A DNA stretch of 64,000 bases, taken from NCBI GenBank assembly GCA_016200545.1, contig JACQEO010000047.1:56001-120000 (forward strand). Direction: 5' to 3'. The translations under genes were made by a program, and so were the position numbers. Under the pieces are notes generated by a model. It had not been told where the DNA came from and did not search any database. It saw only the letters and a program-made list of their open reading frames with translations. Below are positions 33,529 to 42,046 of this stretch, piece after piece (position 1 is the stretch's first letter; each line of letters opens with the position of its first letter). The stretch is from Deltaproteobacteria bacterium (GTDB taxonomy: Bacteria > Desulfobacterota > Binatia > UTPRO1).

Positions 33529-34713
33529 ATGAGAGCGTTCGAGTTCGTGAATCCGGAGACAGAACCGGTGGCGGCGGAGTTGGCGGTGACGACCCCGACA
33601 GCGGTGGGCGAGAGTACGCCGGAGGAGGCGGAAGCGCCGGGCTTTGCGGGAATCATCGGACGTCACCGGCGGATGCAGGCGGTGTTCGACGTCATCAGTC
33701 GCGTTGCCGGCACCAACGCCACCGTGCTCATCACCGGCGAGAGCGGTACCGGTAAAGAGCTCGTTGCGCAGGCGATCCACACGCGTAGCCGCCGACGGTT
33801 GCAGCGACTCGTTCCCGTCCACTGCGGCGCGATCCCGGAGGATCTCCTCGAAAGCGAGATGTTCGGTCACGAGCGGGGCGCCTTCACCGGCGCGATCTGC
33901 TCGCGCATCGGTCGCTTCCGCCTCGCCGACGGCGGCACGATCTTCCTCGACGAGATCGGCGACATGAGCCCGAAGCTGCAGGTGAAGCTGCTGCGCGTGC
34001 TCGAGAACGGCATGTTCGAACCGGTCGGTGGCGTCACCACGCAATGCGTGGACGTCCGCATCATCGCCGCCACGAACCGCAACCTCGAGGAGGCCGTCGC
34101 CGACCGTCGCTTCCGCGAGGACCTCTACTACCGGTTGCGCGTCGTGCCCGTCGAGATGCCCACCCTACGCGAGCGGCGTGAGGACATTCCGCTCTTGGTC
34201 GAGTGGTTCCTCGGCCACCTGCACACCGTAAAAGGCCTACAGCGGTTCGAGATCACCGACGACGCACTCGGCGTGCTCAGCGCGTACCATTGGCCGGGCA
34301 ACGTGCGCGAGTTGAAAAACCTCCTCGAGCAGCTCGTCGTCCTCGGCGACGCCGACCGTGTGATTCGTCCGGAGAGTCTGCCGCCGCAGCTGCGCGGCGG
34401 CGGGCGGGTGAGCGCGACCGGCGGTTGGACGACGCCGCCCTGGGACTTCGATCAGCAGGGCATCGACTTCTATCGCGAGATGGCGTCCATCGAGGACCGC
34501 ATCATCGCGCGTGCACTGCACATCAGTCGTGGCAACAAGAAGGAGGCGGCGCGGTTGCTGCATCTGAACCGCACGACGCTCCTCGAGAAGCTGAAGCGCA
34601 AGCGCGAGGCCGCGGGGATGGTCACGCAGGGCGAGCCCAACTGGGCGGCGCTCACGCCGCTCGCCGTCACGCCGACGAGCGAAACGTCCGAGGACTTCCG
34701 GCTTCCGTCGTGA
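33529..34713 (+). CDS. Sigma-54-dependent activator, FlrC/FlbD-like, no receiver domain
   Basis: The product is 394 aa from ATG 33529 with a perfect AAGGAGGGA ribosome site; a 30-residue longer frame crosses the promoter and is rejected. Residues 1-38 are a short unstructured lead with no receiver or GAF domain. The AAA+ domain has Walker A GESGTGKE at 70-77, the sigma-54-contact loop GAFTGA at 117-122 and Walker B GGTIFLDE at 135-142. A Fis-type HTH lies at 334-358. It is the obvious activator of the five sigma-54 sites here. Without a receiver it is probably controlled by abundance or a partner such as FlhG. Confidence 0.92.
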   Translation: MRAFEFVNPETEPVAAELAVTTPTAVGESTPEEAEAPGFAGIIGRHRRMQAVFDVISRVAGTNATVLITGESGTGKELVAQAIHTRSRRRLQRLVPVHCGAIPEDLLESEMFGHERGAFTGAICSRIGRFRLADGGTIFLDEIGDMSPKLQVKLLRVLENGMFEPVGGVTTQCVDVRIIAATNRNLEEAVADRRFREDLYYRLRVVPVEMPTLRERREDIPLLVEWFLGHLHTVKGLQRFEITDDALGVLSAYHWPGNVRELKNLLEQLVVLGDADRVIRPESLPPQLRGGGRVSATGGWTTPPWDFDQQGIDFYREMASIEDRIIARALHISRGNKKEAARLLHLNRTTLLEKLKRKREAAGMVTQGEPNWAALTPLAVTPTSETSEDFRLPS

Positions 34714-34753
34714 CCGGCATGGCTGCGCCGGGCTCCTGTCCGTCGCCGCCGGA

Positions 34754-34782
34754 TTGACTCTCCAACCGGGCCCCGTTAGCCT
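34754..34782 (+). promoter_or_regulatory. Possible sigma-70 promoter giving a leaderless erpA mRNA
   Basis: TTGACT (34754-34759) and TAGCCT (34777-34782) are 17 bases apart. The expected transcription start falls at about 34789-34790, which is the A of the erpA ATG. The -10 is weak (3 of 6). Confidence 0.35.
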
Positions 34783-34789
34783 CGCTCAC

Positions 34790-35167
34790 ATGGATGCACA
34801 GACGAACACGGTCGGTAGCGTGGCTTCCGAGCAGGATCAGGTTGTCGCGCTCACCGACAAAGCGGTCGCGATGGTGAAGGCCGCGATGCAGCGCGAGTCA
34901 CTCGGGCCCGAGTACGGACTGCGGGTCGGGGTCGTCGGCGGTGGGTGCTCGGGGTTCTCGTACACCATGAGCTTCGACAACCAGCCGAAGCCCGACGACC
35001 GCGTTGCCGAGGTCGACGGCATCCGCGTGCTCGTGGACGCCGCGTCGGTCGAGTATCTCAGCGGTACGACGCTCGACTACGTCGCCGGGCTGCATGGCGC
35101 GGGCTTCAAGTTCGAGAATCCGAAGGCGGAGCGAACGTGCGGCTGCGGGTCGTCGTTCTCCGCCTGA
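34790..35167 (+). CDS. erpA: A-type iron-sulfur carrier (ErpA/IscA family)
   Basis: The product is 125 aa from ATG 34790; a TTG 36 bases earlier is possible but unneeded. The body is LTDKAVAMVKAAMQRESLGPEYGLRVGVVGGGCSGFSYTMSF, ending ERTCGCGSSFSA. The three cysteines of the family are C53, C117 and C119. It carries Fe-S clusters to apo-proteins; CofG, CofH and TtuA-like enzymes in this window are possible clients. No Isc or Suf partners are nearby. No ribosome site is visible. Confidence 0.88.
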   Translation: MDAQTNTVGSVASEQDQVVALTDKAVAMVKAAMQRESLGPEYGLRVGVVGGGCSGFSYTMSFDNQPKPDDRVAEVDGIRVLVDAASVEYLSGTTLDYVAGLHGAGFKFENPKAERTCGCGSSFSA

Positions 35168-35239
35168 GCACGAGACCGGCGCGCCGATCGCCGCGGTGAG
35201 TCTTCGGAGCCGGGTGCGCCGCGCCCGCCGTGCCGGCGC

Positions 35240-35902
35240 GTGACCGCGTTCGGACATCTCGTCTTCGACCTCGACGGCACGCTCGTCGACACCAAAGACG
35301 ATCTCGCCGAGGCCGTGAACGTCACCTTGCGCGAGCTCGGGCTTCCACCCGAGGATCCGCACACACTTTGGGGCTACGTCGGACATGGCGCCCGGGCACT
35401 GCTGGAGCGTGCGCTCGGCGCCGAGCATACCCACCTCCTCGAGCCCGGAGTGGCGATCTTCATGCCGTGGTATCGCGCCCACCTGCTCGATCACAGCGTG
35501 CTCTATCCCGGCCTCGGCGCGGTCGTCGAGACGCTCGCCGAGGAGGGCGTCCTCTTCTCGGTCTTGACGAACAAGCCCGAGGACATGAGTCGCGCGATCG
35601 TCGACGGACTCGGTCTCGGCGCGCTCTTCCCGCGCCTCGTCGGCGGCGACACGCTGGCGGCGAAGAAGCCCGACCCGAGCGGTCTCTTGCGTCTCATCGG
35701 CGACACCGGCGTGCCGGCGGCGCGCACGCTGATGATCGGTGATTCGCCGATCGACGTCACCACCGGCCGCAATGCCGGCGTCGCAACCTGCGGCGTCCTC
35801 TGGGGTTTCAGCGGCCCCTCGGTTCGCGAGAGTGCGGCCGACGTCTTGATCGCGGCGCCCGACGAGCTGCTGCGCGTCTGTCGCCAGGGCTGGCGCGACT
35901 GA
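35240..35902 (+). CDS. gph: Phosphoglycolate phosphatase-like HAD hydrolase
   Basis: The product is 220 aa from GTG 35240. HAD motif I is LVFDLDGTLVDTKDDLAEAVN, motif II is VLTNKPEDMSRAIVDGLGL, and motif III/IV is KKPDPSGLLRLIGDTGV with LMIGDSPIDVTTGRNAGVATCGVLWGFS. This matches Gph of the PGP group, which removes 2-phosphoglycolate made by DNA repair or oxygenase activity. It converges on the minus-strand unknown gene, with a 16-base gap between them. Confidence 0.88.
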   Translation: MTAFGHLVFDLDGTLVDTKDDLAEAVNVTLRELGLPPEDPHTLWGYVGHGARALLERALGAEHTHLLEPGVAIFMPWYRAHLLDHSVLYPGLGAVVETLAEEGVLFSVLTNKPEDMSRAIVDGLGLGALFPRLVGGDTLAAKKPDPSGLLRLIGDTGVPAARTLMIGDSPIDVTTGRNAGVATCGVLWGFSGPSVRESAADVLIAAPDELLRVCRQGWRD

Positions 35903-35918
35903 GCGGGCGCCGCCGCGC

Positions 35919-36773
35919 TTACACCTCTCGCAGGAGATCGCTCAGCAAGGTCGTGAGGTCGATGCGCACCGCGGCCGCGAGGTCGTTCGTCGCCGGGGTC
36001 GTGGCGGGCGCATCGGCGATCGTCGTGCGGCTGCGCGCGTCGGACGCGGCTGCCGCCTTTGGCGCGGACGTCGCCGCTGTTGCGCTGCTGGACGGTGTGC
36101 TGGCCGCGCCGCCGGTGCGCGCGGACGCGGTGGCGACGCTCGTGGCGGGCGTCGAGGGCGCGGCCACGCCCTCGACGCCCGTCGTGGCCGTAGCGGGATC
36201 CGCAACCGCCGTCCCCGCCGCGGCGCTCGCGCAGCCCGGATCATCACCGCCCGCGGTGGGTGCCGTGACGAAGCTCGTCGCGCGCTCGATGCCGTCGCCG
36301 AACGTGCCGTAGGTCTCGCTGATCGTGGCGCCGTCGGCGAGCTGCGAAAAGCCTGCGAGCGGCGTTCCGCCATCGCGCAGGTACCAGTTGTAGTAGGCGA
36401 GATTGTAGAAGCCCGGCGGGACGGGTGTGCCGCGGGCAGTATAGCCGTCGACGGTGAACGCGGGCCTCGTCGTGACGCCGCCCGGGTTCAGCGGACTCGC
36501 GGGTTGATCGGGCCCGACCGGAAGAGCGCTGTACTGCGCCGCGTCGGGTGGTGTGCCGTAGCCTTCGGCGGTGGCCCCGCGCCCGTATGCTCCCCAACGC
36601 TCGGCAAGGGGAGTCGTGCCGGCGTTGGAGGGATCCGTCTCCACCGGAAGGCTCGGATCGACGGAGTTGCGCGCACTGCCGAGCGCGCTCGCGAAGCCAG
36701 TGTCCGACGCCGCTGAATTGGCCGTCGGACGCAAGGCGGGCAGGGTGTCCCGATCGGGTTCGATGCGCATCAT
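35919..36773 (-). CDS. Uncharacterised Ala/Thr-rich protein behind a sigma-54 promoter; candidate flagellar protein
   Basis: The product is 284 aa from ATG 36773, with GGAGG six bases upstream. No family is recognised. The N-terminus (IEPDRDTLPALRPTANSAASDTGFASALGSAR) has a polar lead and an FASAL motif of the F-x-x-x-hydrophobic type seen in exported rod/hook proteins. The middle (YGTPPDAAQYSALPVGPDQ, then RPAFTVDGYTARGTPVPPGFYNLAYYNWYLRDGGTPLAGFSQLADG) looks folded. Residues 180-260 are low-complexity Ala/Thr/Ser. The C-terminus is helical (AAVRIDLTTLLSDLLREV). It lacks a Sec signal. The sigma-54 site suggests membership of the flagellar regulon; the function is unknown. Confidence 0.75.
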   Translation of the reverse strand: MMRIEPDRDTLPALRPTANSAASDTGFASALGSARNSVDPSLPVETDPSNAGTTPLAERWGAYGRGATAEGYGTPPDAAQYSALPVGPDQPASPLNPGGVTTRPAFTVDGYTARGTPVPPGFYNLAYYNWYLRDGGTPLAGFSQLADGATISETYGTFGDGIERATSFVTAPTAGGDDPGCASAAAGTAVADPATATTGVEGVAAPSTPATSVATASARTGGAASTPSSSATAATSAPKAAAASDARSRTTIADAPATTPATNDLAAAVRIDLTTLLSDLLREV

Positions 36774-36797
36774 GCGGTTCCTCCGTGTGCCGCTGGG

Positions 36798-36813
36798 AGC
36801 AAAGGCGATGCCG
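36798..36813 (-). promoter_or_regulatory. Sigma-54 promoter of the uncharacterised gene
   Basis: On the minus strand the site reads CGGCATCGCCTTTGCT, with GG and GC spaced exactly as in the four flagellar promoters and the same TTGCT end. The predicted start near 36787 leaves a 14-base leader that contains GGAGG before ATG 36773. Confidence 0.7.
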
Positions 36814-36899
36814 ACTGGGAAGAGCGCGTCCAATCACGCTGCGCCCGCGGCGTACCGGAAAACTCTGCCGGGAGAAATCTGCCGAGCGGACGAAGACGC

Positions 36900-38354
36900 T
36901 CAGTGCGGCTGCGAGAGCAGCGAACGATAGAGCGCGAGATAGCGTTCGGCGGGTTCGCGCCACGAGAAGTCGCAAGCCATGCCGGCGCGGATGAGGTGAC
37001 GCCAATCGACCGGCCGATGGTAGACGTCGACGGCGCGGCGGATCGCGCCGAGCAGCGCCTCCGGCGTATACGCGGTGAACTTGAAGCCGTTGCCGCGACC
37101 GGTCGGCGAGTCGAACTCGCTGACGGTGTCGTCGAGGCCACCGGTGGCGCGCACCACCGGCACGGTGCCGTAGCGAAGGCTGTACATCTGATTCAGGCCA
37201 CAGGGCTCGTAGCGGGACGGCATGAGGAACGCGTCTGCTCCCGCCTCCACCTGATGCGCGGCGGCGGTGTCGTAGGCAATGCGCACCGCGAGGCGTCCAG
37301 GCGCCGGTCGCGCCGCGGCGGCGAGCTCGTGCTCGTAGCGTGCGTCGCCGTTGCCGAGGATGGCGAGCTGGAGGTCGTGGCGGAGGAGCTCCGGGATGGC
37401 CGCGCTCACGATGTCGAGTCCCTTTTGATCGGCGAAGCGCGAGACCATGCCGAAGAGCGGCGTATGCGGCGCGACGTGCAGGCCGAAGCGCGCTTGCAGA
37501 TCGGCCTTGCAGCGTGCTTTTCCCGCGAGATCGTCGGCGCCGTACGGCGCCGCGATGTAAGGGTCGTGCCTCGGGTCCCAGCTCGTGTAGTCGACCCCGT
37601 TCAGGATGCCCTGCAGGAGATGGCGGCGCTCGCGCAGCACACCGTCGAGCCCATGGCCGTACTCGGCGGTGAGGATCTCCTCGGCGTAGCGCCGGCTCAC
37701 GGTCGTGAGCGCGTCGGCGAAGACGATCCCGCCCTTCAAGAAGTTCACCTGTCCGTAGAACTCGAGCGTGCGCGGGGTGAAGTAGCTCCAGTCGAGATCG
37801 AGGAGCGGCCAGACGGAGGAGGGAAAGATCCCCTGGTACCCGAGGTTGTGGATGGTCAGCAGCGTGCGCGTGCCGGCGAGGCGCGGATCCGGAAATGCCC
37901 GTGCGAAGACGGGAACGAGCGCGGTCTGCCAGTCGTGGCAGTGCAGCACGTCGGGTGCCGGCTCGAGCCGCGCCGCGAGCGCGAGGACGGCGCGCGAGAA
38001 GAAGGCGAAGCGCTCGGCGTTGTCGGGGTAGTCGCCGTAGGGCCCGCCGTACAGGTGATCGCGCCCAAAGTAGTCGTCGGCCTCCACGAACGATACCGTC
38101 ACGGTGCCCGCGTGCGCGGTCCGGATGCGCACCTCGCGGCGGGCGCCACCGGCCCGCAACTCGAGCGTGCCGCTCGGCGCGGCGCCGGCGGCGTCCCAAT
38201 CGACCGTGCGATACGCGGGGAGGACGACATGGACGGCCGCCCCGAGGCGCTCGAGGGCCGCAGGCAGCGCGGCGAGGACGTCGCCCAGACCGCCGGTCTG
38301 CGCGTACGGCGCCGTCTCCGACGCCGCCATGAGGATACGGGGGGCTGCCGCCAT
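36900..38354 (-). CDS. glgA: Glycogen synthase (ADP-glucose type)
   Basis: The product is 484 aa from ATG 38354; a GTG nine codons earlier is less likely. The N-terminus RILMAASETAPYAQTGGLGDVLAALPAALERLGAAVHVVLPAY contains the GlgA QTGGLGDV (usually KTGGLGDV) glucosyl-donor loop. The GT5 catalytic domain has NGVDYTSWDPRHDPYI and MPSRYEPCGLNQMYSLRYGTVPVVRATGGLDDTV. It extends alpha-1,4-glucan from ADP-glucose. No other glg genes are adjacent. lon lies upstream on the same strand. Confidence 0.94.
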   Translation of the reverse strand: MAAAPRILMAASETAPYAQTGGLGDVLAALPAALERLGAAVHVVLPAYRTVDWDAAGAAPSGTLELRAGGARREVRIRTAHAGTVTVSFVEADDYFGRDHLYGGPYGDYPDNAERFAFFSRAVLALAARLEPAPDVLHCHDWQTALVPVFARAFPDPRLAGTRTLLTIHNLGYQGIFPSSVWPLLDLDWSYFTPRTLEFYGQVNFLKGGIVFADALTTVSRRYAEEILTAEYGHGLDGVLRERRHLLQGILNGVDYTSWDPRHDPYIAAPYGADDLAGKARCKADLQARFGLHVAPHTPLFGMVSRFADQKGLDIVSAAIPELLRHDLQLAILGNGDARYEHELAAAARPAPGRLAVRIAYDTAAAHQVEAGADAFLMPSRYEPCGLNQMYSLRYGTVPVVRATGGLDDTVSEFDSPTGRGNGFKFTAYTPEALLGAIRRAVDVYHRPVDWRHLIRAGMACDFSWREPAERYLALYRSLLSQPH

Positions 38355-38425
38355 GGGTGGAAGGTCGTTGCTCCGACGCACTATTGGCTGTCGGAGATTG
38401 ATCAGTTGAGCCGCGCCGGCGGCGC

Positions 38426-40882
38426 TCAGACGCTCGCGGCGCGGGGGCGGCGCCCCTCGCCGGTGCGCTCGGCCGGCTCGCTGCGCGGCTCGAGGGCGCG
38501 CTCCAGTACCTCGTCGATGGTGTCGACGAACTCGAAAACCATCTCGTCGCGGACCTTCTGCGGCACGTCCTCGAGGTCTTTCTCGTTGAGCTTCGGCAGG
38601 ATCACGGTGTCGATGCCCGCGCGCTTGGCGGCCAGCACCTTCTCCTTGATGCCGCCGACCGGCATCACCTTGCCGCGCAGGGTGATCTCGCCGGTCATCG
38701 CCAAGTTGTGCCTCACCGGACGGCCGGTGAGGAGCGAGGCGAGCGAGGCCGCGACCGTGACACCGGCCGACGGGCCGTCCTTCGGCACCGCCCCCGCGGG
38801 CACGTGAATGTGGATGTCGCAGTTCTCGAAGAAGTCCGGGGCGATGCCGAGACGCTCGGCACGGCTGCGGACGTAGCTGAGCGCCGCCTGTGCGGACTCC
38901 TTCATCACCTCGCCGAGGTGCCCGGTGAGCGTCAGGCCCTTCTTCCCGCCCATCTTCGTCGACTCGATGAAGAGGATGTCACCGCCGTTCGGCGTGTAGG
39001 CGAGGCCGGTTGCGACGCCGGGCTCGCCCGTCCGCTCGGCCACCTCGGAGAAGAAGCGCTCCGGTCCGAGGAACTCGCGAACCTTCTCGAGAGTGATGCG
39101 GATACGCTCGGTCTGGCCCTCGGTGACGGCGCGCGCCACCTTGCGGCAGGCGCGACCGATCTCACGCTCGAAGTTCCTGAGGCCCGCCTCGCGCGTGTAG
39201 CTGCGAATGATCTTGAGAATCCCTTCCTCGGTAAACTCGATGTGCGAATCGTCGAGGCCATTCTCCCGCAACTGCTTCGGGATGAGATGGCGCCACGCGA
39301 TCTGCACCTTCTCCTCCTCGATGTAGCCGGCGATCTCGAGGACCTCCATGCGGTCCTGCAACGCCGGCGGGATCGGGTCGAGGTAGTTGGCGGTGGTGAC
39401 GAACATGACCCTGGAGAGATCGAAGGGGACGTCGAGGTAGTGGTCGGCGAAGGTATGATTCTGCTCCGGGTCGAGCACCTCGAGAAGTGCCGACGCGGGA
39501 TCGCCGCGGAAGTCGGCGCCGAGCTTGTCGATCTCGTCGAGCATGAAGAGCGGGTTATTCGAGCCGGCGCTGCGCAGCCTCTGGATGATGCGGCCCGGGA
39601 GCGAGCCGATGTAGGTGCGGCGATGCCCGCGGATCTCGGCCTCGTCGCGGACGCCGCCGAGCGAGAGCCGTACGAACTTCCGCTCCATGGCGCGCGCGAT
39701 CGAACGGCCGAGCGATGTCTTGCCGACACCCGGCGGGCCGACGAAGCAGAGGATCGGACCGCGCGGGTCCTTCCTGAGCTTGCGGACGGCGAGGTACTCG
39801 AGGATGCGGTCCTTCACCCTCTCGAGGTCGAAGTGATCCTCGTCGAGAATGCCGCGGGCGTGCGGGATGTCGAGGTTGTCGGGGGTGGACACCGCCCACG
39901 GCAGGTTCACGAGCCACTCGAGGTAGGTCCGCACCACGGTGTGCTCGGCGGACTCGGGCGGAATGATGCGCAGGCGCTCGAGCTCGTTCTCGGCGGCCTT
40001 GTTCGCCTCCTCCGGCATGTTCGCCTCGGTGATCTTCTGGCGCAGCTCCTCGATCTCGGCGGTGCGCGAGTCGCCCTCGCCGAGCTCCTTCTGGATCGCC
40101 TTCATCTGCTGGCGGAGGTAGAACTCCTTCTGGTTCTTGTTGAGCTCCGTCTGCACCTGCGACTGGATCTTGTGCCCGAGTTCGAGGAGCTCGATCTCGC
40201 GGTTGAGGATGGTGCTCAGCTTCTCGAGGCGGGTGCGCATGTCGAGCGTGTTGAGGAGGTCCTGTTTCTCCTCGAGCGAGATGTTGAGGTTCGAGGCGAT
40301 GAGATCGGTGACCTTCCCCGGGTCTTTGATGTTCATCACCACGACTTGGAGCTCGTCGGGGAGGTAGGGGATCATCGAGACGAACTTCGCGAACTGGTGC
40401 ACCATGTGCGCCTGTACCGCCTCGAGGTCCTTCGACGGCTCGTAGATGTCGGTGAGGTGCCGCACTTGCGCGACGAAGTAGGGCTCGCGCTTCGTGTAGT
40501 GCTGCACCTCGATGCGGCGCAGCCCCTGGACGAGGATGCGCACGCTGCCGTCCGGGTACTTGAGCATCTTCAAGATGCGGCCGGCGGTGCCGCGCGAGTA
40601 AAGGCCCTCGCTTCCGGGGCTCTCCTCCTCGGCGTTCTTCTGCGCGACGAGGCCGAGCATCCGGTTGGCGACGAGCGCGTCCTCGACGAGCTTCAATGAG
40701 GCGCCGCGCGAGATCAGGAGGGGCGCGATCGCCGAGGGGAAAATCACCACGCCGCGGAGCGGCAGGATCGAGAGCTCGCTCGGCACCTGGATACCGGTGA
40801 CGTCTTCCTCGAAGCCGTAAAACTTCTGCCCGCCCGCTTCCTCCGACGCCTTCTCAGGATCAAACTCTTCTCCGCGCGCCAT
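38426..40882 (-). CDS. lon: Lon, ATP-dependent serine protease
   Basis: The product is 818 aa from ATG 40882 ([18 protein letters not shown]); a 24-residue upstream extension crosses the palindromic operator and is rejected. It has the N-terminal substrate domain ([18 protein letters not shown]), AAA+ Walker [10 protein letters not shown] from about residue 382, Walker [11 protein letters not shown], and the S16 protease domain PKDGPSAG with Ser705 and Lys748 (GGIKEK), 43 apart as in E. coli. It degrades damaged and regulatory proteins. A palindrome sits in its putative promoter. Confidence 0.97.
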   Translation of the reverse strand: MARGEEFDPEKASEEAGGQKFYGFEEDVTGIQVPSELSILPLRGVVIFPSAIAPLLISRGASLKLVEDALVANRMLGLVAQKNAEEESPGSEGLYSRGTAGRILKMLKYPDGSVRILVQGLRRIEVQHYTKREPYFVAQVRHLTDIYEPSKDLEAVQAHMVHQFAKFVSMIPYLPDELQVVVMNIKDPGKVTDLIASNLNISLEEKQDLLNTLDMRTRLEKLSTILNREIELLELGHKIQSQVQTELNKNQKEFYLRQQMKAIQKELGEGDSRTAEIEELRQKITEANMPEEANKAAENELERLRIIPPESAEHTVVRTYLEWLVNLPWAVSTPDNLDIPHARGILDEDHFDLERVKDRILEYLAVRKLRKDPRGPILCFVGPPGVGKTSLGRSIARAMERKFVRLSLGGVRDEAEIRGHRRTYIGSLPGRIIQRLRSAGSNNPLFMLDEIDKLGADFRGDPASALLEVLDPEQNHTFADHYLDVPFDLSRVMFVTTANYLDPIPPALQDRMEVLEIAGYIEEEKVQIAWRHLIPKQLRENGLDDSHIEFTEEGILKIIRSYTREAGLRNFEREIGRACRKVARAVTEGQTERIRITLEKVREFLGPERFFSEVAERTGEPGVATGLAYTPNGGDILFIESTKMGGKKGLTLTGHLGEVMKESAQAALSYVRSRAERLGIAPDFFENCDIHIHVPAGAVPKDGPSAGVTVAASLASLLTGRPVRHNLAMTGEITLRGKVMPVGGIKEKVLAAKRAGIDTVILPKLNEKDLEDVPQKVRDEMVFEFVDTIDEVLERALEPRSEPAERTGEGRRPRAASV

Positions 40883-40905
40883 GGCCGACCCCCCGCGCGA
40901 CAGTA

Positions 40906-40922
40906 ATACAGGCCCCCTGTAT
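40906..40922 (-). promoter_or_regulatory. Perfect palindrome in the spacer of the putative lon promoter
   Basis: ATACAGG-CCC-CCTGTAT is a perfect 7-bp inverted repeat. On the minus strand it exactly fills the 17-base spacer between a TTGTCG (-35-like) and a TACTGT (-10-like), 24 bases before the lon ATG. It is a strong candidate operator for a repressor controlling lon. The divergent DUF2203 gene may share it. Confidence 0.55.
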
Positions 40923-40994
40923 CGACAACCCCAAACCCGCGACGCCGCCGTCACTCACTCGACAGCACTAACAAAACTATTTAGGATTCTTGGC

Positions 40995-41408
40995 GTGGCA
41001 GAAGCGCAGCGTTTCACGATCGAGGAGGCGAACGCGTTGATCCCCCGCCTCGAGATGCTGATGGCCGACGCGCAACGCGCCGCGCTCACGCTGCGCAGCG
41101 CGATGCAGGAAGCGGACGATGTCGATGGGACGGAGGCCCACACGACGAAAGACGTATTGCGCGTGCGGCCCGATCTCGCCGACGACGTGCATCGTCTCGA
41201 GTGGGCGGTCGCCGAGATCGAGGCGCTCGGCTGCCAGTTCAAGGGGCTCGACCTCGGCCTCGTCGACTTCCCGGCGCAGGTGGACGGTACGACCATTCTC
41301 CTCTGCTGGCAGTACGGCGAGAAGGAGATCGCGTTTTGGCACCGGACGGACGAGGGATTCGCGAACCGCCGGGCGCTCACCGCCGCCGAACGGCCGAGCC
41401 TCCAGTAG
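40995..41408 (+). CDS. DUF2203 family protein
   Basis: The product is 137 aa from GTG 40995; the longer frame crosses the lon promoter. RFTIEEANALIPRLEMLMADAQRAALTLR and the C-terminal LGCQFKGLDLGLVDFPAQVDGTTILLCWQYGEKEIAFWHRTDEGFANRRAL match DUF2203, a widespread small cytoplasmic family of unknown function. It is divergent from lon and 10 bases upstream of a small membrane-protein gene. Confidence 0.85.
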   Translation: MAEAQRFTIEEANALIPRLEMLMADAQRAALTLRSAMQEADDVDGTEAHTTKDVLRVRPDLADDVHRLEWAVAEIEALGCQFKGLDLGLVDFPAQVDGTTILLCWQYGEKEIAFWHRTDEGFANRRALTAAERPSLQ

Positions 41409-41418
41409 CGACCTGCCG

Positions 41419-41892
41419 ATGGGCGTCGCCAAGGCGGTCTTCTGGCTCGCGCTCGTCGTCTGGCTCGGCGAAATCGTCTTCTTCTCGTTCATCGTCGCGC
41501 CCAGCGTCTTCGGCGCGCTGCCGCAGGAGATCGCCGGTCAAGTCGTGGGCGTGATTTTTCCGCGCTACTACGGCGTCGGTACCGTCGCCGGCGCGATCGC
41601 CCTCGTCGCCGCACTCATGCTCCGTAGCGGAACCTCCGCGACGCGCCCGTGGTCGGCGGTCGTGCTGATGCTGGCGCTCATGGTCGCCGCGACGCTCTAC
41701 GCCGGCCGTGTCATCCAACCGCGCACACAGGCGCTACGTCCGCAGATCCATGAAGCGACCGTCGATCCGGCGGTGCGCGCCGAGTTCGATCGCCTGCACC
41801 GTCTCGCAGTGCAGCTGAACGGCGCCGTCCTCCTCCTCGGGATCGCAACCGTCTGCGTCGCGGCCACCAGCCTCCGACTACCTCGCTCTTGA
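41419..41892 (+). CDS. DUF4149 (TMEM205-like) membrane protein
   Basis: The product is 157 aa with four predicted membrane helices (VFWLALVVWLGEIVFFSFIVAPSVFGAL, VGTVAGAIALVAALML, PWSAVVLMLALMVAATLYAGRV, LNGAVLLLGIATVCVAATS). The pattern of APxVFxxLP and AGxVxxxxFPxYY is typical of DUF4149, of unknown function. It follows the DUF2203 gene by 10 bases, so the two are probably co-transcribed. It converges on the repeat array and the MTHFS-like gene. Confidence 0.8.
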   Translation: MGVAKAVFWLALVVWLGEIVFFSFIVAPSVFGALPQEIAGQVVGVIFPRYYGVGTVAGAIALVAALMLRSGTSATRPWSAVVLMLALMVAATLYAGRVIQPRTQALRPQIHEATVDPAVRAEFDRLHRLAVQLNGAVLLLGIATVCVAATSLRLPRS

Positions 41893-41914
41893 TGCCGCGC
41901 TCTTGATGCCGGGA

Positions 41915-41968
41915 GGCGCGCGGATTTATTCCGCGCGCCGAGGTCCATCGCGAGCGCAGCGAGCGGGG
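41915..41968 (-). repeat. Dispersed 55-nt box-plus-hairpin repeat, copy 2 (inverted)
   Basis: On the minus strand: box (41949-41968), 9-base spacer ATGGACCTC, then a 10-bp stem GGCGCGCGGA/TCCGCGCGCC with loop ATAAA. It lies 22 bases past the end of the DUF4149 gene and in tandem with copy 3, both downstream of the MTHFS-like gene. Confidence 0.88.
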
Positions 41969-41982
41969 ACGAAAACAAAGCA

Positions 41983-42037
41983 GGCGCGCGGATTCACTCC
42001 GCGCGCCGACGTTCAGCGCGAGCGCAGCGAGCGGGGG
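41983..42037 (-). repeat. Dispersed 55-nt box-plus-hairpin repeat, copy 3 (inverted)
   Basis: On the minus strand: box (42017-42037), spacer CTGAACGTC, stem GGCGCGCGGA/TCCGCGCGCC with loop GTGAA. It begins nine bases after the TAA of the MTHFS-like gene. The AT-rich lead TAATAGATCTCA before the box resembles that of copy 1 (TAATGATTTCG). Confidence 0.9.
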
Positions 42038-42046
42038 TGAGATCTA

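Noticed and set aside
36903..38807. Long plus-strand frame (634 codons) opposite glgA and the lon 3' end
   Set aside because: No motif, unusual composition, and it mirrors two certain genes. The same applies to long shadows at 933-2489, 27592-29727, 38708-40699 and 62173-63795.
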